Shown here: one piece after another, positions 11,601-26,600 of the stretch
Layout of the letters: each line of letters opens with the position of its first letter
Position numbering within the stretch: the first letter of the stretch is position 1
Source of the DNA: Corella eumyota
Taxonomy: Eukaryota > Chordata > Ascidiacea > Phlebobranchia > Corellidae
Reading direction: 5' to 3'
Assembly (NCBI GenBank): GCA_963082875.1
Contig: OY720100.1
Location: forward strand, 4,650,001-4,714,000
Length of the DNA stretch: 64,000 bases
Notes under the pieces: generated by a model
What the model saw: the letters and a program-made list of their open reading frames with translations, nothing else
Databases searched by the model: none
What the model was told of the DNA's origin: nothing
Translations under genes and position numbers: made by a program

Positions 11601-14600
11601 TAATTTTTAAATTTTTTTGGAAATCTGACCTCCTTATAACACTGTCCTCCTTTTGCAGGGTTACCAGCATAATTGTCTTCACATTTATCGCACTGTTTTT
11701 TCCAACATTCTAGCAAGGCCGGTGAGTTATGACACTTGCTCTCAGCGGACGAGGCAGTGTGGTTGTTGCAGTGACACATGGCACCGTTGTCGCGGTTGCA
11801 TAATGTGCCGTGGCCGTTGCAATCACATTCACGACATACACCATTCAACTAAATGACAATAAAGTTTAAAATAATAATTAAAATCAAGATTCCGTTAAAA
11901 AATAAAAGAAATAATTTATTTTTTTTTAGAAAAATTTAATTTAAATTTAAAACAAAAATTTTTTTACTAAAACAACAATATTTACCATAAAGTAACCATC
12001 TATACATTCTTCGCATAAATTTCCTTGGCTGTGGCCAGTACAATTCACACAACAGACATTACTACTGCTCTGGGGCCCACTGACCTCTGACCCAGCTGTG
12101 CATGACCCTGTAAAGGGGCGTTGGGGGCTAAGAAGGGAAACCTGATTTTGCTGTCTGGTCACACATTTTTGCGAGCGACCATTGCAAATTGTCTAAGCAA
12201 AAAAAAATTTAAAAAAATTTTATTTTAAAAATTTTATTTTTTAAGTAAAGTATACAAAACTATATTTTTTATGATTAAAACACATTGTAGTAAAAAATAG
12301 TTTAAAAAGAAATAATTTTTTTAAAATGCCTTCACCAGGATTTGAACCACCTACCTCACAGGGAACACAACTTTCATGCTTAGTTGGATCACCAACAAAA
12401 CCAACTTTGCAAAACTCACAACTTGAACCTTTAGTGTTGTTTAAACAAAGAGTGCAACTAAAAAATTAAAACAAAAACTTATTAAACAGAAATAATAAAT
12501 ATTATAAACTTCATTGAATTCATTTTTATTTTATTTATTTTGCATTAATTAATATTATTAAAATTTACTATACAAAATTAATTAACAAAAAAATAAAATA
12601 AAATATAAGTCGTTTTTATATATACTTACTTATTTAGATTGTCCTGAGTACATGCGCTAAACCCATTACACTGGCATACAAGTTGGCAATATTCACCGAC
12701 AAATCCAAACTTACACTTGCAAGTATCTGGTGCTATACATTCACCATTCACACAACCTTTAAATTAAACAAAGTATTAGTAAATACTTATACCTATTATC
12801 TTGATTTTTTAAAATTTGATTGAAAAAAAAATGTTTTTTTAAAATGCCGTTTGTGTTGTGCGAGTATACATTAGTTGTTATCATAGTACAGCAATTAAAA
12901 CCCAACCACAAGGGGAGCTATTGACTGGTATATATTATAACAAAGACATACACAGTATATTGCAAGAATACAGTTTACATAAAATTAAAAAAAAAAATTA
13001 AAAAAATTATACTTGACAAATATGATAGCCTGACTCAAAAATTCAATGTTAAAGTCTTATAAATTTTTTTAATTATTTGAAGTTCAAATTAAAGTAAAAA
13101 AAATATTCCGAAAAGACTAAACTATTACCTGGGTTACAGAAAGGTTCACAAAATCCAAACTCATATTTTCGTTTGTATCCTTTTTGACAATTGCAGTCAA
13201 AACCCACATCTTTATCCGAACACAACTCGAAGTGAGGAGGGGTTGTGACACAAGTGTGATGACCTGTTTCACACTCATTCTCGAGTGGGCATGACACATA
13301 GTGCCACGACATTTTTTGTGTGACATGAGTCGCAGACAAGGGCCCCTTAAAATATATATAAAATTGGTATGAAAATATGAAAAAAAAAATAAAATTCAAA
13401 AACTTTGAACAAAAGCCAAAAACAGAAACCAAAATCTTGAAGCGAAAAAAAAAAAAATTCAAACAAAAACGTTAACAAAATTAAAGTAAACCCACCTGAA
13501 ATCCCCCTTTCATGCAAACCCCACCAACTCCACCCCCTAATCCCCACCCACATTCACTCTTCTGAATACAATCCAAACAATAATTGGTCGAACCACATTC
13601 AAATTTATCACACTTCTTTTTACATGCTCCTCCTAAGCAAAACAACTCGGAGGCCACGGGGTCAACACACAGGTTAAAGGTCGATGACCACAAGCAAAGA
13701 TCAGATGCCACACAACTGGAACAGGTTGTTTGAAGGTCACATCTCGCTGGACACTTGACCTCCTTATTTGAAATAGGAATCGGATTAAAAGGGTGTGACA
13801 GGGACTTTTTAACCACACACCCCCATTCTTTACTCAAGGGGTTAAGCGCCCATGTGCAGTTGGGTTGGGTCAGGCATTCTTCGCAAATTGATGACCAACA
13901 TTCATCGCAACCTATTTAAACAAACTCTATTTTAATATTTTAAATTTAGATTGGCCAAAATCTATTTAATTCAAAACGATTTTTGCTTAAATTACTTAAC
14001 TAACATACCCATTTAAATATTGGTTTAATAAAAAATTTAAATAACTGTGAAACGTTGCAACATTATTATTAATTTTGTACAAAAACTTAAAAATTTTATA
14101 CCTAATTCAGATTGCACAGCATTAGATTGGTTACAGATATGGTTAACTGGAAAACAACCACCATCAGCAGCATTTAAACCAAATGAACACCATTTACAAT
14201 AATCATCTTGGTAAGGTGGTGTGTACGCAACACAAGATAAACAATTTCTTAAAAAAAATTTTTTTTTAAATCCAAAAATTTAAAAATGTTTAAAAACTTT
14301 AAAAAAATTTCTTAATTTTACAAAACTCTTACTTAAATTTATCACAAGAAATATTCTGATCAGCTAAACACGGGTCTGTTAATTCAGTTTTCTGGTTTGG
14401 ATTGTTTAGTTTAATATCACAAATTAAAGAATCGTTTAAAAAGTTTTCCTTGCTAGGAAGGCACAAAACTTCTTCTTTATCGAGATCCTTGAAAAAAAAA
14501 ACCAAAAATATTAAAAATGATATATTTTAAGAAAATATAAATAAAGAATATTTTCATAGTATTTAGTAGTATGTCATTTATAAATTAAATTATACATATA

Positions 14601-17600
14601 TTTTAATACCTTATAGATAACAATGCACAACATGAGCTAAAACAACAATAAAAAACTTAAGGTATTGATATTACACATTAAAAAAAGACAAATCTTATAC
14701 CTTTACTTATTAAAAAAATAAAACTGCAGCGCCCTATTTCTTTTTTAACAATTATCAAAACACTAAATACTCATAAACAAAACATGACACTTATTTACTT
14801 AATAACTAATATACAATTATAAAAAAATAAATCTTCTCTATTTAACAGCCAATGCTGGAACAAATTAAATCTTATTTAGTTACATTAGGCTTTTGCAATA
14901 CATTGCAAAATGGAGAAGTTAGTTTTGGGATTAATTTTTTTAGGGACTAACTTACTAAATGGGCAACAGCGGTATACATATGAGGGTGTAGAATATTATT
15001 TTAATGTCGACAGTAGTTACACTTTTCAGGCTGCAAAAACAGAATGCACAGAATTATTAAATGCAACTTTGGCAACCCCTAAAACTTCGGAAATTCAACA
15101 TTTTTTGAATCAAACAATGTATTCAATTGAAGGTAAAGCATTTATAATTTAACTAGCTAAAGACAATTTTCTTTAATTCGGTCTTTTGATTTAGGTTATG
15201 CTTATTCCAAATTCTGGATTGGGCTAACAAGAACAAACCCAGCTAACAAAGATTCTTCGTTTGAATGGGAAGATGGGACAACTTTGTTAAGCAACCAATC
15301 TAACTGGGATAGAGATAATGGGGCTCATGAGCCTAATAATGGGGGTGGTGGAAATGAAAATTGTGTTAGCCTTAAAGTTGGACTTCAAAATGGAATGATG
15401 TAGATTGTTTTAACAGAAGGGAAGGAGAAGTTGTAAAAGGGATTATTTGCCAACGGAGTATATCAAGTAGGTATCTTTTTTAATTTTGCTAGCAGTAAAA
15501 CTTTAGTAAAAATTTAGTGGCCAAAAAAATATGATTTTTTTTTCAAATAAATTTTTTTTTTTAAACAAAAAATTAAAATATTAAACAAATTACTTCAGCT
15601 ACAACAGCAACTACTACTACTATAAAAACAACTGCAGGTGCTCTAACAGATAAAGAACCAATACCAACAGTGTCTACCCCAAAAAACCTGACAACAACAA
15701 ACTTAACAACAACAACAAAAACCTACAGTTAAACAACAACAAGAAAAGGTCAAAAACAGAAATATAATTTTTGTTCTAAATATTTTTTTGATATTAATAC
15801 TAAATAATCGGTAAAAATAGTAAATAAATCTGCTTTTAATATATCAAAAGACCTTTTAACTTAATATTTAGAACAATTCATTAATAATTGGTTTCGTAAT
15901 TATTGGATTGTTTCTATTTATTTCTATTGTTGGAAATCTCTATCAATATTACAGATATACTGTACAGAACAATATAACAACCAGAACCAGCACACGTATG
16001 TAAAAAGCTATTGTACTTTATAGTTTACTTATGTTAAGTTACATACTATATTTAAGTTACATACCGCATTTGTATATTCTTTTAATAAAAAAATACACTT
16101 TTTTTAGGTAGGCCATCAAATTTACCTAACCGTGTAGACAATAAGGAAGGTATTTACGAAAACAAAAGATTTTGAAACATGTTCTCAAGTAAACTTATAA
16201 AGCAAAAACTTATATATTTATATAAATATACGTTTGGGTAACATTGCCTTATTACTAAATATGCTAAATTTTGTGCAAAGTCATAGTTTTTTTTTTGAAT
16301 TTAAAACAATTTCTTTAAATAAACTACCAAAGATACTTGTGTACCATAGTAGTTAAAACCTAATAAATAATAGATCTATAAATTATAAAAACCTGGGTTT
16401 AATACTAACTGAACTTAACTTTCTGTAAAAAAACTTAAAATTGTGAAATTTAATTATGAATCATGTAAAAGATCAAGTTTTTAGCCTCAATATTTTAATG
16501 AAAATTTTGGTATATAATAAACTTACTGCATTAGATGAAGAACAAATAATACAACCAGCCTTTAAATCTTTACATTCTTGTTTGTTATTTGTAGTAAAGC
16601 AAATCGAATTCAAGTTTAAGACCTTGAAATATAAAATACAGGATTAATATTTATTGTGATATATTTTTTAAACTGTTTATTTTGTTTACATAAGACCTTA
16701 TTAGGACTTATTTTTAAATTGAAATTTTTTAATTTTTTTAATTTTTATTTATCTGTAATATTTTTTTAAAAATTAACCAAGAAAATTATTGTAATAAAGA
16801 TTATATTACCCTTTTTGAATATAAATCAACAGTTTAAAATCATTTTATTAAAATAAATTGTTACAAATTTTGTCATTAAAAAAACAAAGTGTGATAATTT
16901 ACCTTTAATTTGTTGCTGAGTAGTCCATTGGAACTACCACCATACACATATAACATATTGTCAACATTAACACTGGATCCTCCTATACCTAAGTTTGGCG
17001 CATATAATTTTTCTATAATTTAAACAAAAAAAAAATTAAAAATAGAATAAATTTGAAAAAAGGATAATAAATTTAGGTAACATCAAAAAAAATTGTTTTT
17101 ATTTTTTATTTAAATTAAATAGTAAAATTTAAAATTTTTAATTTAAGAGTAAAAATAGAAAATTATAATAAAATAAAACAAAAATGTATAAATATTAAAA
17201 GTACCATTTAATTTAAAATTTGATAATAATCACAAATTACCTTTTAAATGTGACAAATCTTGGTTTAAATTAGTCCAAATGTTGCAACCAAATCGAAACA
17301 AATACAAATCATTTGTAAACTTATTTTTTTCTGTTCTTCCCCCAAAAATAATAAATCCTCTCACGTTGTCTAAAAAATAAATAATCAAACGTGTTTTTAA
17401 ACCTAAAATCCAACTTTGAATTTCAAAATTCAAAACTATAATTTTAAATTATAAAAATGCTTTAAACAATTCTGTTTTGTCTAATTTATTGTTGCATATA
17501 CCTTTAACATTTAAAACTGCTGTGTGGAAGTATCTTAATGTTGGGGCTTTCCCTTTCGGCTCCCTAATTTGGGTCCATCTTTGTTTGAGAGGGTTATAGA

Positions 17601-20600
17601 CATCGATTTGACCCACCACACTGTCGGGGGAACCTTGTTGCCCCCCGTTAACATAAATGAGGCGGGTAAGTGGGTCATAAATAGAAGTGTGTCCAAAGGC
17701 ACCCCTAAATCTTGACCCACTAACCTCTATTTCACTCCATTGTTGATTTGTGATGTCATAATCAAAAACCTGCAAATGATTAAAATTTCATTTAGTAAAA
17801 ATGTTTTTTTAGTCAGCTATTTATAAAAATAAAAAAAGGAGCAAACCTTATAATTGATGTTATATTGGCTTGTGAGTCCTCCAATAATTATAATATTTGA
17901 GTGGTTAAATAGCGTCATCGTGTGGCCAGCTAAACCTGGGATATTTGTTGAGTAAGGTAGAAGAATCCAACCTGTGTGAAAATACCAAAGATTAAACAAA
18001 GTTTAAATATAAATTAATGATATGAGTATTTTTTTTCCACACACTACAGATTATATATGTATCAGTATGCAGTTTAAGTATTACACTACCAATTCCATTA
18101 CAACTTAAAAACAAGTGATAAATTATGGATCGAGGTTTTTTTAAATTTGATTTTATTTTTTTTGTAAAAAAACACAAATAAATAAATATACAAAAAAACA
18201 TAAAGATATTTTTACCTTTATTTGTATGAAATGTCCACAATTGATTTAATATTAAACCATCACTTGCAATTCCTCCGAAAACAAACATTTTATTTGTTTT
18301 ATTTTCAAATACAGCGGCATGGAAATAGCGACCACTAGGTGACAATGTTGAGTTTATTTTCGAACACGTTTGATTCATCAAGTTGCAACTAAAAACAAAA
18401 GGATTTTAAAAAAATATATGTTGATAAAAAAAAAAATAATTTAGATTAAATAACTTAAAAACATTCAACCAAAAAGAGTTGGTATTTTCAAATAAACTAA
18501 TATAGCCATTATTAAAACATTAATCTGGTTATAAAAACACCATTATACCTGTTTAATTCACTAGTCAGACCATCCACAGCCATTCCACCAAAAATCAACA
18601 ATTTATCACCATTATAAACCATGGATTGACCAAATGTTGGTAATGGTAAATTACCATGGTTAATTACTGGTTGCCAAAAATATGGTATATTAAGGTGGTT
18701 CGTTGAGATGCTACAATCTTTACCAATGTAACCGGTGTTACATATACATATTCCCTAAAGAATGATATAAAATTAATTTTTCCGATAATTAAATCATTTT
18801 CTTACATAATTAACATAATCAATACCGCCAGCATAGTGTAGTGGTAAGAATACTTGCTATACCACATGAGGTCGTGGTTTCAATTCCCACTGCTCTCATG
18901 CTGTAGCGCCCTTGAGTTAGGCGCTATAAACGGTATTAACTCCTGCTGAGCCAGCACTTAATCAGCAGCATAATTACAGGGCAATTATAATCAATAATAT
19001 GCAAAACTGCTAAAAGGCAACTCGAGACTGGGTCAAAGTTACTAATTTTATTTTATGTTTAAGTCGCGCATTCGACCTTTCCACATCAAGGATAAAGAAA
19101 TATACAAAAAAAGAGATTTTTTTTTCTCGACTATTTATTTTTAAATTAAATTTTTTTTTAGTTTAAAAAATAGGTGCTTTTCAAATATTAATTCTACATA
19201 AAATATATACATTCTTAATATAAATCATTAAACTTATAGTTAATTTATAATTTAAATTTATTACATTACCTTTTCACAAACCCCTTGTTCACTACAGTTA
19301 AATGGACAAATTTGTTCATAACAACAACCTGGTATATTGCAATCACATATCTCATACAATGTATTAAAGTGACCTATATTGTTGTAATCATTTTCATACA
19401 TTACTGTCATATAACCTAAAAAAAAAAGTTTTTTAAGAAAAAATTATGTTAGTATTTAAAAAAAAACATTTCATGGGAATTTTAAACTAAAAATAATGAT
19501 ATTTTTTTGAGAATTTAAATTTAAATTTTTTGTCTTTAAATATTTTTGTATTACACTTAATTAAACCCTAAATATTATTCTTTAAAAAAATTGCAAAAGA
19601 TAGTTAGTTATCACATAGCTTACCTGAGAATGCAAATAAATTAATTTCTTCGTTTAAAGTATCCCCACATAGAGAAGCAATTAGTTCAGAAGTTGTTGAA
19701 TTATCAGGACTATATATTCCATCATATATATTTAACTTATCCTGCAAAATAAAATTTTAAAAAATTGTATTTTTGAAATGTTATATTAGAGAGTTTTAAA
19801 ACTTTTTAAGTGATGTATATAGCACGTTAGTATGGTTGACACTAAATCACAAAATGCCTTTAGAACATCTAAAAATGTCTGCGGTACTTACAATTTATTT
19901 TTTTTTAAATATTGAAAATATGAACACCAAAAACCAGGTTACCAAATTTTTTCGTGTGACATAGAAAGTACTAAGTAGCGTAATGAATGTAAACAACTAG
20001 TACTTTCTACGTCATCACAAACAAAAGTTCACTTTTTCTTTTTTTTAATTAAATTAATTTTTTTTTAAAGTTGTATAACTTGAAAGGAGAGTAAAATTAT
20101 TTAAAGTTAAAACCATTTTTGTGTTCAGTGACACCAACTTCAATTTTTAAGTAAATAATATCGCCAATATAGGACTTTAAGTTAAAAAATTAAACAAAAA
20201 AAATTGCCAAACTTACCAAACATGAGACATAAAAATCAGACAAAATGGTTATTTTTATGGCCAGATGGTCTTCTGGTGTTTTAATAAACCATGCACAATA
20301 AGCACCAGATTTTTTTGCTGTGTTATTTAAACCAAAAGCACCATTCATCGATGACATCATTAAACTACGACCATTACAGTTATGAAAACAGACACCATTA
20401 TTTCTACAAAACAAAATATAAGTTTGAAAAAAAATATAACGCTGTCCTAAAACTAAAAACAAATAAAAAGTAATCACATTTATTTTAGAAGTTTTGTAAA
20501 TTAAACAAACTTGAAAACTGCAAGCCCTACAAACTGCATTTTGAGCATTTGACCTTCCCACATCGAGGATAAAGATATATACAAATCTTTGCAATATGGT

Positions 20601-23600
20601 CGCCAATAATAATTGCCTGCAATAGTTTACCCTTACACTCTAAATAGCATATTTTATTTCGAAGGCCTATAAATTGAACATACATATACATTAGGGATGG
20701 GCCAATCGAATCCGAGTTCGAGTACTCGGCCCGAGTATTAAGCATATTTTAATACTCGTGCTCATCGAGCATTTTTTAGTACTCGGACGCCGAGTAATAA
20801 TTTGTCATTTAAGATCGTATACGATTTACTAAACATAAAAAAACAAGAGGTTTGCTTTTTTCTAATAATTTATAATCTACTCTCAATTATATCACGTTAT
20901 TTAAGCAACAATTGCGCAACTAATACACTTTTTACTACACTTTTTTTACTAAATTTTACGCATAATAAATTTGAGACTTTTACATTTTCGTTTAGACTTA
21001 AAATGATATTGCTATCAGCGGTAAGTAGTTTTGCCAACGTTAAACACTTTATAATCCATAAATACGTGTTTTTTGGCAAATTTTGCAGTTTTAAAATTAT
21101 GCGGGAAAGATTCTCGTGAACAGTTATATACGTTTAAATGACGTCATAACCGAGTACTCGGACTCGGCCGAGTATCGCGACAAAATACTCGGGCTCGTCG
21201 AATCCGAGTAATTTGGATTTCAGCCCATCCCTAATATACATGTATATATGTCATCCACTGAGATGCATTAAAAATGGGTTTAAAATTTCATTTTTATTAG
21301 GGTTGTAAATTTACCTTGGGTTACCATAGTAACCTTCATTACATTTCTCGCAATTGCGACCCTCAGTGTTGTTCAAACACAAACAATCACCAGTGGCTTC
21401 GTGGCATGTGCCATGAGTCATATCTCCGTGACCGTGGCACTGACAAGGTTGGCAACCGAGTTGTGACACATCAGCTGTGCCATAAAAACCAGGTTGGCAC
21501 GTGTCACAGTGGTCACCAGTCGTGTTGTGATAACATTTGTCACAAATTCCTGTTTAAAAAAATAAATAAAAAATTATGGTGAATTAATAGAAAATAACTT
21601 TTAAAGAGCTAAAATAGGCTTAGAATTATTGTAAATGGGATAAAATTAATATAATTAAAAAAGTATGTTTAGATATTAAAATCAATTTTCAAAAACTGAT
21701 CTGCAAAATTTTAACTTAAAATACCCAAAAATAAATTAAGTTGTTTTGTTATCTTTAAAAAATAGTTTAGAAATAGAACCAAATTTAAAAAAAACTGATC
21801 TGCCAAAAATATTACCCCGATTAACTACTTCACATTAAAAAAAAATTTATATTTATATATAAATTTCAAACCATTAAAAAAAACTTTAAAAAAATGAGTT
21901 GTTACTTACCTACTCCAGTATTACAGGTACTGTGAAAGTTACAAAGACAATCCACACCACAATCTTCTTTATTCTCTTCATTTGAGGTCCAACCAAGATC
22001 ACAAATACAATTATAATCAGGGTAACCACTTTAACACAAACAAATATTTTAAATTGGGTAAATACTTTAAGCCAAAAAAATCGAATATAAAAACTTAAAA
22101 CTTTGATAAAATAATAGTAAACACTTTAAAAAAAACAAACCAATAAAAAGTACCTACCCTTAATAATTTTTATAAAATAAAAAAAAATTTAAGCATTTTT
22201 GTAATAATTTTCGGTACAACCATTACAACCATTAATACAACCATTAATTTTAACATATTACACTTGTAACCAAAGAAAAATGAGCCAAATCCATCATTTT
22301 ACCTGCATTTTCCATTGCCACAACTTTTAAGACAAGTTTGATTACAAACGAATCCGTCACCAAAAAATCCAGGATTACAATTGCAAGTATAACTGGGTTC
22401 CAAGTCAATACAAGATGCATTTTTATCACAATTATGAAGAACATTACCAACTGGCCATTCTACATAACAATATAGTTTAAAATTTATCGGTTTGCTTACT
22501 ATGTACTATGTATTATTTTATATAAAAGTATATTTTATATAAAAGTATATAAAATAATTTGTTTAGTTGTTTAAGCTTCTTAATTTTTAATCTTTTAAGT
22601 TACCTTAAAGCTGTTAGCATTTAAATAATGATAGCAAGTATTGACTAACTAATGGTTACAGATAATTAGTTTATAACTAAATTTTAAATCAATCAAACCA
22701 TATTACAAAAATATAACACATTGGGTATAATTGTTAACCAACAAAAAAACACATTAAATTTTGACACTATATAATTGCTATGCTTAACATCTTACCTTTA
22801 ACACATTCATTAACAGCAGGACAAGTTAGATAGAACCATTGATTGTTTAAAATTGATTTGTTATATGGCCCCCCGAAATCTCCATTAGTACATGTACCCT
22901 AGTTGTAAATACACAAAGAAGAATTAAAATGTGTATAGGTTTGTATTAATTAATAATACTAGTTGCGCAAAACGTTATTGCTTTAAAATTACTCATCTTT
23001 AATGGTGTACCACAATCATTAATTTTAGTTTTTTTAATTTTAAGTGCATAAAAATTGAGCATATATTGTCCATTGTGTATTATTTATATGAAAATGAAAA
23101 GAACAAAAAACAGATTGTTTATTGAAAAAATATGATTCACATTCAATAACTAAAATTTTTTAAGTTCAAGCTACTTATTATTATAATACTATACAAAATT
23201 ATATTGTTAGTTTAATCTAAAAGAAGGATCAAGAAATTGAAATAATTACTTACATCTAAAACTTCATCTGAACTTTCCCAACCACAGTGAAAATAATTTA
23301 AACATTCACGGCAATTTTTTATCAGTGAACATCTAGGTTCAAATATTAAATTAGTATCAGATATATATATTTGGTAAAAAAAATAAAATAAAACGGGTTA
23401 TATATTTTTTATTAAAATTAAAATACTTTGTTTTTAAGTTCAACTGTTTAAAAATCCTCTTTTTTATATAAAGACATACACCAAAACATTTTCAAATAGT
23501 GGTATAACTGAAAACTATTTTAGGTCAAATTAAAGTATATGGACAATTTTATTCCTAATTAACATTATATTCCCAAAAATGTGAATAAAATAAAGTTTAT

Positions 23601-26600
23601 TAAAAATAATAGTTAATTGTGTATACTTACCCTACTGATTTATTTTAAGTTTTTTTAAAAATGGGCAGAACTCACAACCAATAAATGACTGTGATAATTT
23701 ACCGGTGCACAAAAAATGGCATTTTTTTATTTTAAAAACCTATGAATGGGAGATACATAATCGTGTATATGTCGACTAAGCTTCATTATGTCTAGATTTA
23801 AAAATAAATTTAACTTACTCATTACACTGGTTGACATCCTCAAGCCAGTACAAACATTCACCTCCTGGTGGATTTGAGGATAAATGATAGACATCACTAT
23901 AGCACCTTCCGGTGGTGGCACACCACAAACATGAACCTCGCACAACCCCTGTTTTATTTCGACCACTTAAACACTCACCACACGAGGTCAGGGTGTGGCA
24001 AGGAGCAGGGCATGATGAGATGTCAGAAATTAAATAAGAAGCTTAAAAATAAAATTAAATTTAGTTTTTAATATTTTTATAAATAATAAAAAAATCAAAT
24101 TTTAGATTAAAAAAATTTGTAAATAAAAAATAATAAGTAAACCTTAAGAGTAAATTTAATTTTTTTTTACCCAGATTTAAATAATTTTTAAACCTTACCA
24201 AATTTATTGTTGTTTTTGTTTCTAACACAGTGGCCATCAATATTCCAAACACAATCTCCAGTATTACTTAAACATGAAGAACATGTTACAAAATCCAAAC
24301 AACTACTGCAGGAGATAGGATCTAACACAACACCAAAAAACTCCAGACCTATTTCAATAAAAAAAAATTATTCAATAATTAGGAATAAATATATGTGAGC
24401 TATATGATTGTTAATAGTGATTTGTTGTATAAAGTATTTTAAAATTTGTTTTCGCTGAATGAGGTCCACGGTTTGATCCCCACTGCTCAGATGCTGTAGT
24501 GCCCTTGAGCAATGCGTTTTAATCAACATGAGCTCCTGCTAAGCCAATACTCAATCAGCAGCTTAAATGTCAAACAATTATAATTTATAAAATCTCAAAA
24601 CTGCCAAAGGCAACTCGAAACTGAGTCGGGTAACTGATGTTACTCTATGTTTAGGTCATGAAGTTAACCTTCCCAAGATGAGGATAAATAAATCTCAAAT
24701 AACATATTTATTTTAATTACTTGAACTTGGTCCACAGTTTATTTTCCCAGACAAAATGTCAGCCCTATTTTCACACTGCTTCAAACCCGAGCACCAAGCA
24801 CAAGAAAAATCTGTCAGACACTTCATGCAATCAATATAACTCTGACATAGGTTTGGTTCAGAGTGAAATGGTTCCAAAAACTCAGAAGTTATTGTATTCT
24901 TGGTATTCTTATACCTAAAATTTTCATAATAAAAAATGATTATAACATATGTAGTGTTAATAATAATGTTAAAGATAAAGAGGTCATGAAGATTTAGGGT
25001 TAATTTTTAAAAAGTTTAAAAATGCTGGAATATTTTTGCAAATTAAAAATATGACAGATTAAATAAATAAAAATAAAATTTGCAATTTCATAATCCTTTT
25101 CAAAAAACTTTAAAATATTTTTTTAATTTTGTTGTGTGCAATATTTTAGAAAAGTTTGAATTATTTTTAGGGTTTAAACAATTATTTAAACTTATTTAAC
25201 TTTAAACATAAAACACACTTTTATATTTATATTTTATTAATCATGCCATAAGAATATTAAAAATACTAAAAAGTGCTCACCATTGCAATAGAAAGCCTCC
25301 TGGGTTGTAGTTAGAGGAGTCTCCAGTATGGGTAAATGTAAAATTGAAAAAATATCTACAAAATTCAAAAAAATACTGTTTTAAGTACAACAGATATGGT
25401 AATCTAGTTAAATACCTAAAATATGGCAAAATTAAATTGATAAGACTTTTTGACCAATTTTTTTTGATAAAACTTGACAATATGATAAGGTTAGTTTATA
25501 ACCTAACTATGAAACATTATTCGGGACCCTGAATCTTAAGATGCCCTCAGTGGCTTAGGTATGCTTGATAAATAGTTTGCAGATAATAACTTAGCTTGGC
25601 AGGAGTCCATACCACTTTTGTATTTTACTCAAACGCACAAGTGCAAAAATCATTTAGGATCAAACCCAAGATATTATGTTATAAAACAAAGTGTTCTACC
25701 CAGTACACCAAGCATCTATTTCTTATTTTAAACAATATTTTTATTTAATACTCTTTTTTTTTTATTTAATACTCTTACTTTTGTGATTTAATTAAAGTTA
25801 TGTTAGTTTGATATGTATCAGCTTGAATTGTTGTTATTTGTTGGGAATCTTCATTTTCATAATCTAAACTTATTCTACCTTCACCTACAATAAAAATAAA
25901 CTGTAAGTGCCTAAAAGTAAAGTATCAAAATGATAATTATTATTTTTACATAGTTTTACTTAAATCAGTGCAAAAAAATATTTAACCTGTTTTTTTTTAA
26001 TGCCAAAAGTTACCAAAAAACACACAAAATAAAAAAAAATAATTATTAAGTTTGCCAAAAAATTAGGGGTTAAAGTAAATGTGCATAGACAGATACCGAT
26101 TTTTTTTAACCAAAATAGCACAAAATATTTTTTATGCCTATTTTAATATTGAAAAACAGACCAAACCTATTGGAAAATTAACAACATTGACTATCAACTT
26201 ACCTTCCAAAGTGCTTAAACTGATGTTAGAGTCAATATAAGATGTTGTGTAAAGAAAACCCTTAACTTGAACAACAAATAAACCAGATGCTACATCTATA
26301 TCTTGCAGCAAAAACTTCTTTAAAAAGTAAATCTGAAACAAATGTAGCATTAATCATTTAAAATGTATATATACTTTAAAACAAACAGTGTATACATAAA
26401 AATGATAAAAGGAGTAAATATTCATTGACACAGAACTTTAACAAATAGTTAATTATTTTCTCTAAATTTTTTTAAGAATTTTTTCTAAAATATTTTTAAT
26501 TTTTTTGACAAAAATCTTGTACCTTGTCGGGCGAAGTGAATAACGGGTCGTTGTGGTATTGTGCTGCAACTAATCCTGGGGGCAAGTTATCCGTTACACA

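Larger units (their letters stand above)
8217..14487 (-). other. MEGF8: MEGF8 exons 29-43: PSI, EGF, laminin-EGF, membrane segment and tail
   Basis: Exons: 14487-14333, 14247-14102 (YCKWCSFG), 13911-13496 (three PSI-like units), 13345-13129 (EGF), 12756-12630 (EGF CKFGFVGEYC), 12457-12355 and 12192-11986 (laminin-EGF), 11848-11630 (CDCNGHGTLC), 11249-11044 (FTNVDIRLIVDVT), 10882-10759, 10290-10045 (VRDRLVVTCPHD), 9961-9804 (transmembrane helix, then WKIKQ), 9384-9208 (begins SRPFA), 9006-8848, 8688-8217 (GPITYEP tail, stop at 8219-8217). The last exon is GC-rich and CpG-rich compared with its surroundings. Confidence 0.9.
19624..26332 (-). other. MEGF8: MEGF8 exons 9-21: linker, PSI repeats, EGF, laminin-EGF, CUB 2
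   Basis: Exons: 26332-26203, 25884-25779, 25355-25281 (beta-rich linker), 24914-24721 (PSI, CAWCSGLKQC), 24348-24199, 24041-23819 (CLWCATTGRC), 23332-23254 (HCGWES), 22898-22796, 22459-22303 (EGF, CNCNPGFFGDGFVC), 22028-21910 (CICDLGWTS, CLCNFHSTC), 21549-21315 (two laminin-type EGF repeats, CHNTTGDHCDTC and CQCHGHGDM), 20403-20217 and 19741-19624 (second CUB). Introns here hold a hAT MITE, a second MITE and SINE pieces. Confidence 0.9.

Noticed and set aside
20802-21119. ORF of 105 codons, hydrophobic, inside the hAT MITE
   Set aside because: AT-rich chance frame within a non-autonomous element; no transposase motif, no start context.
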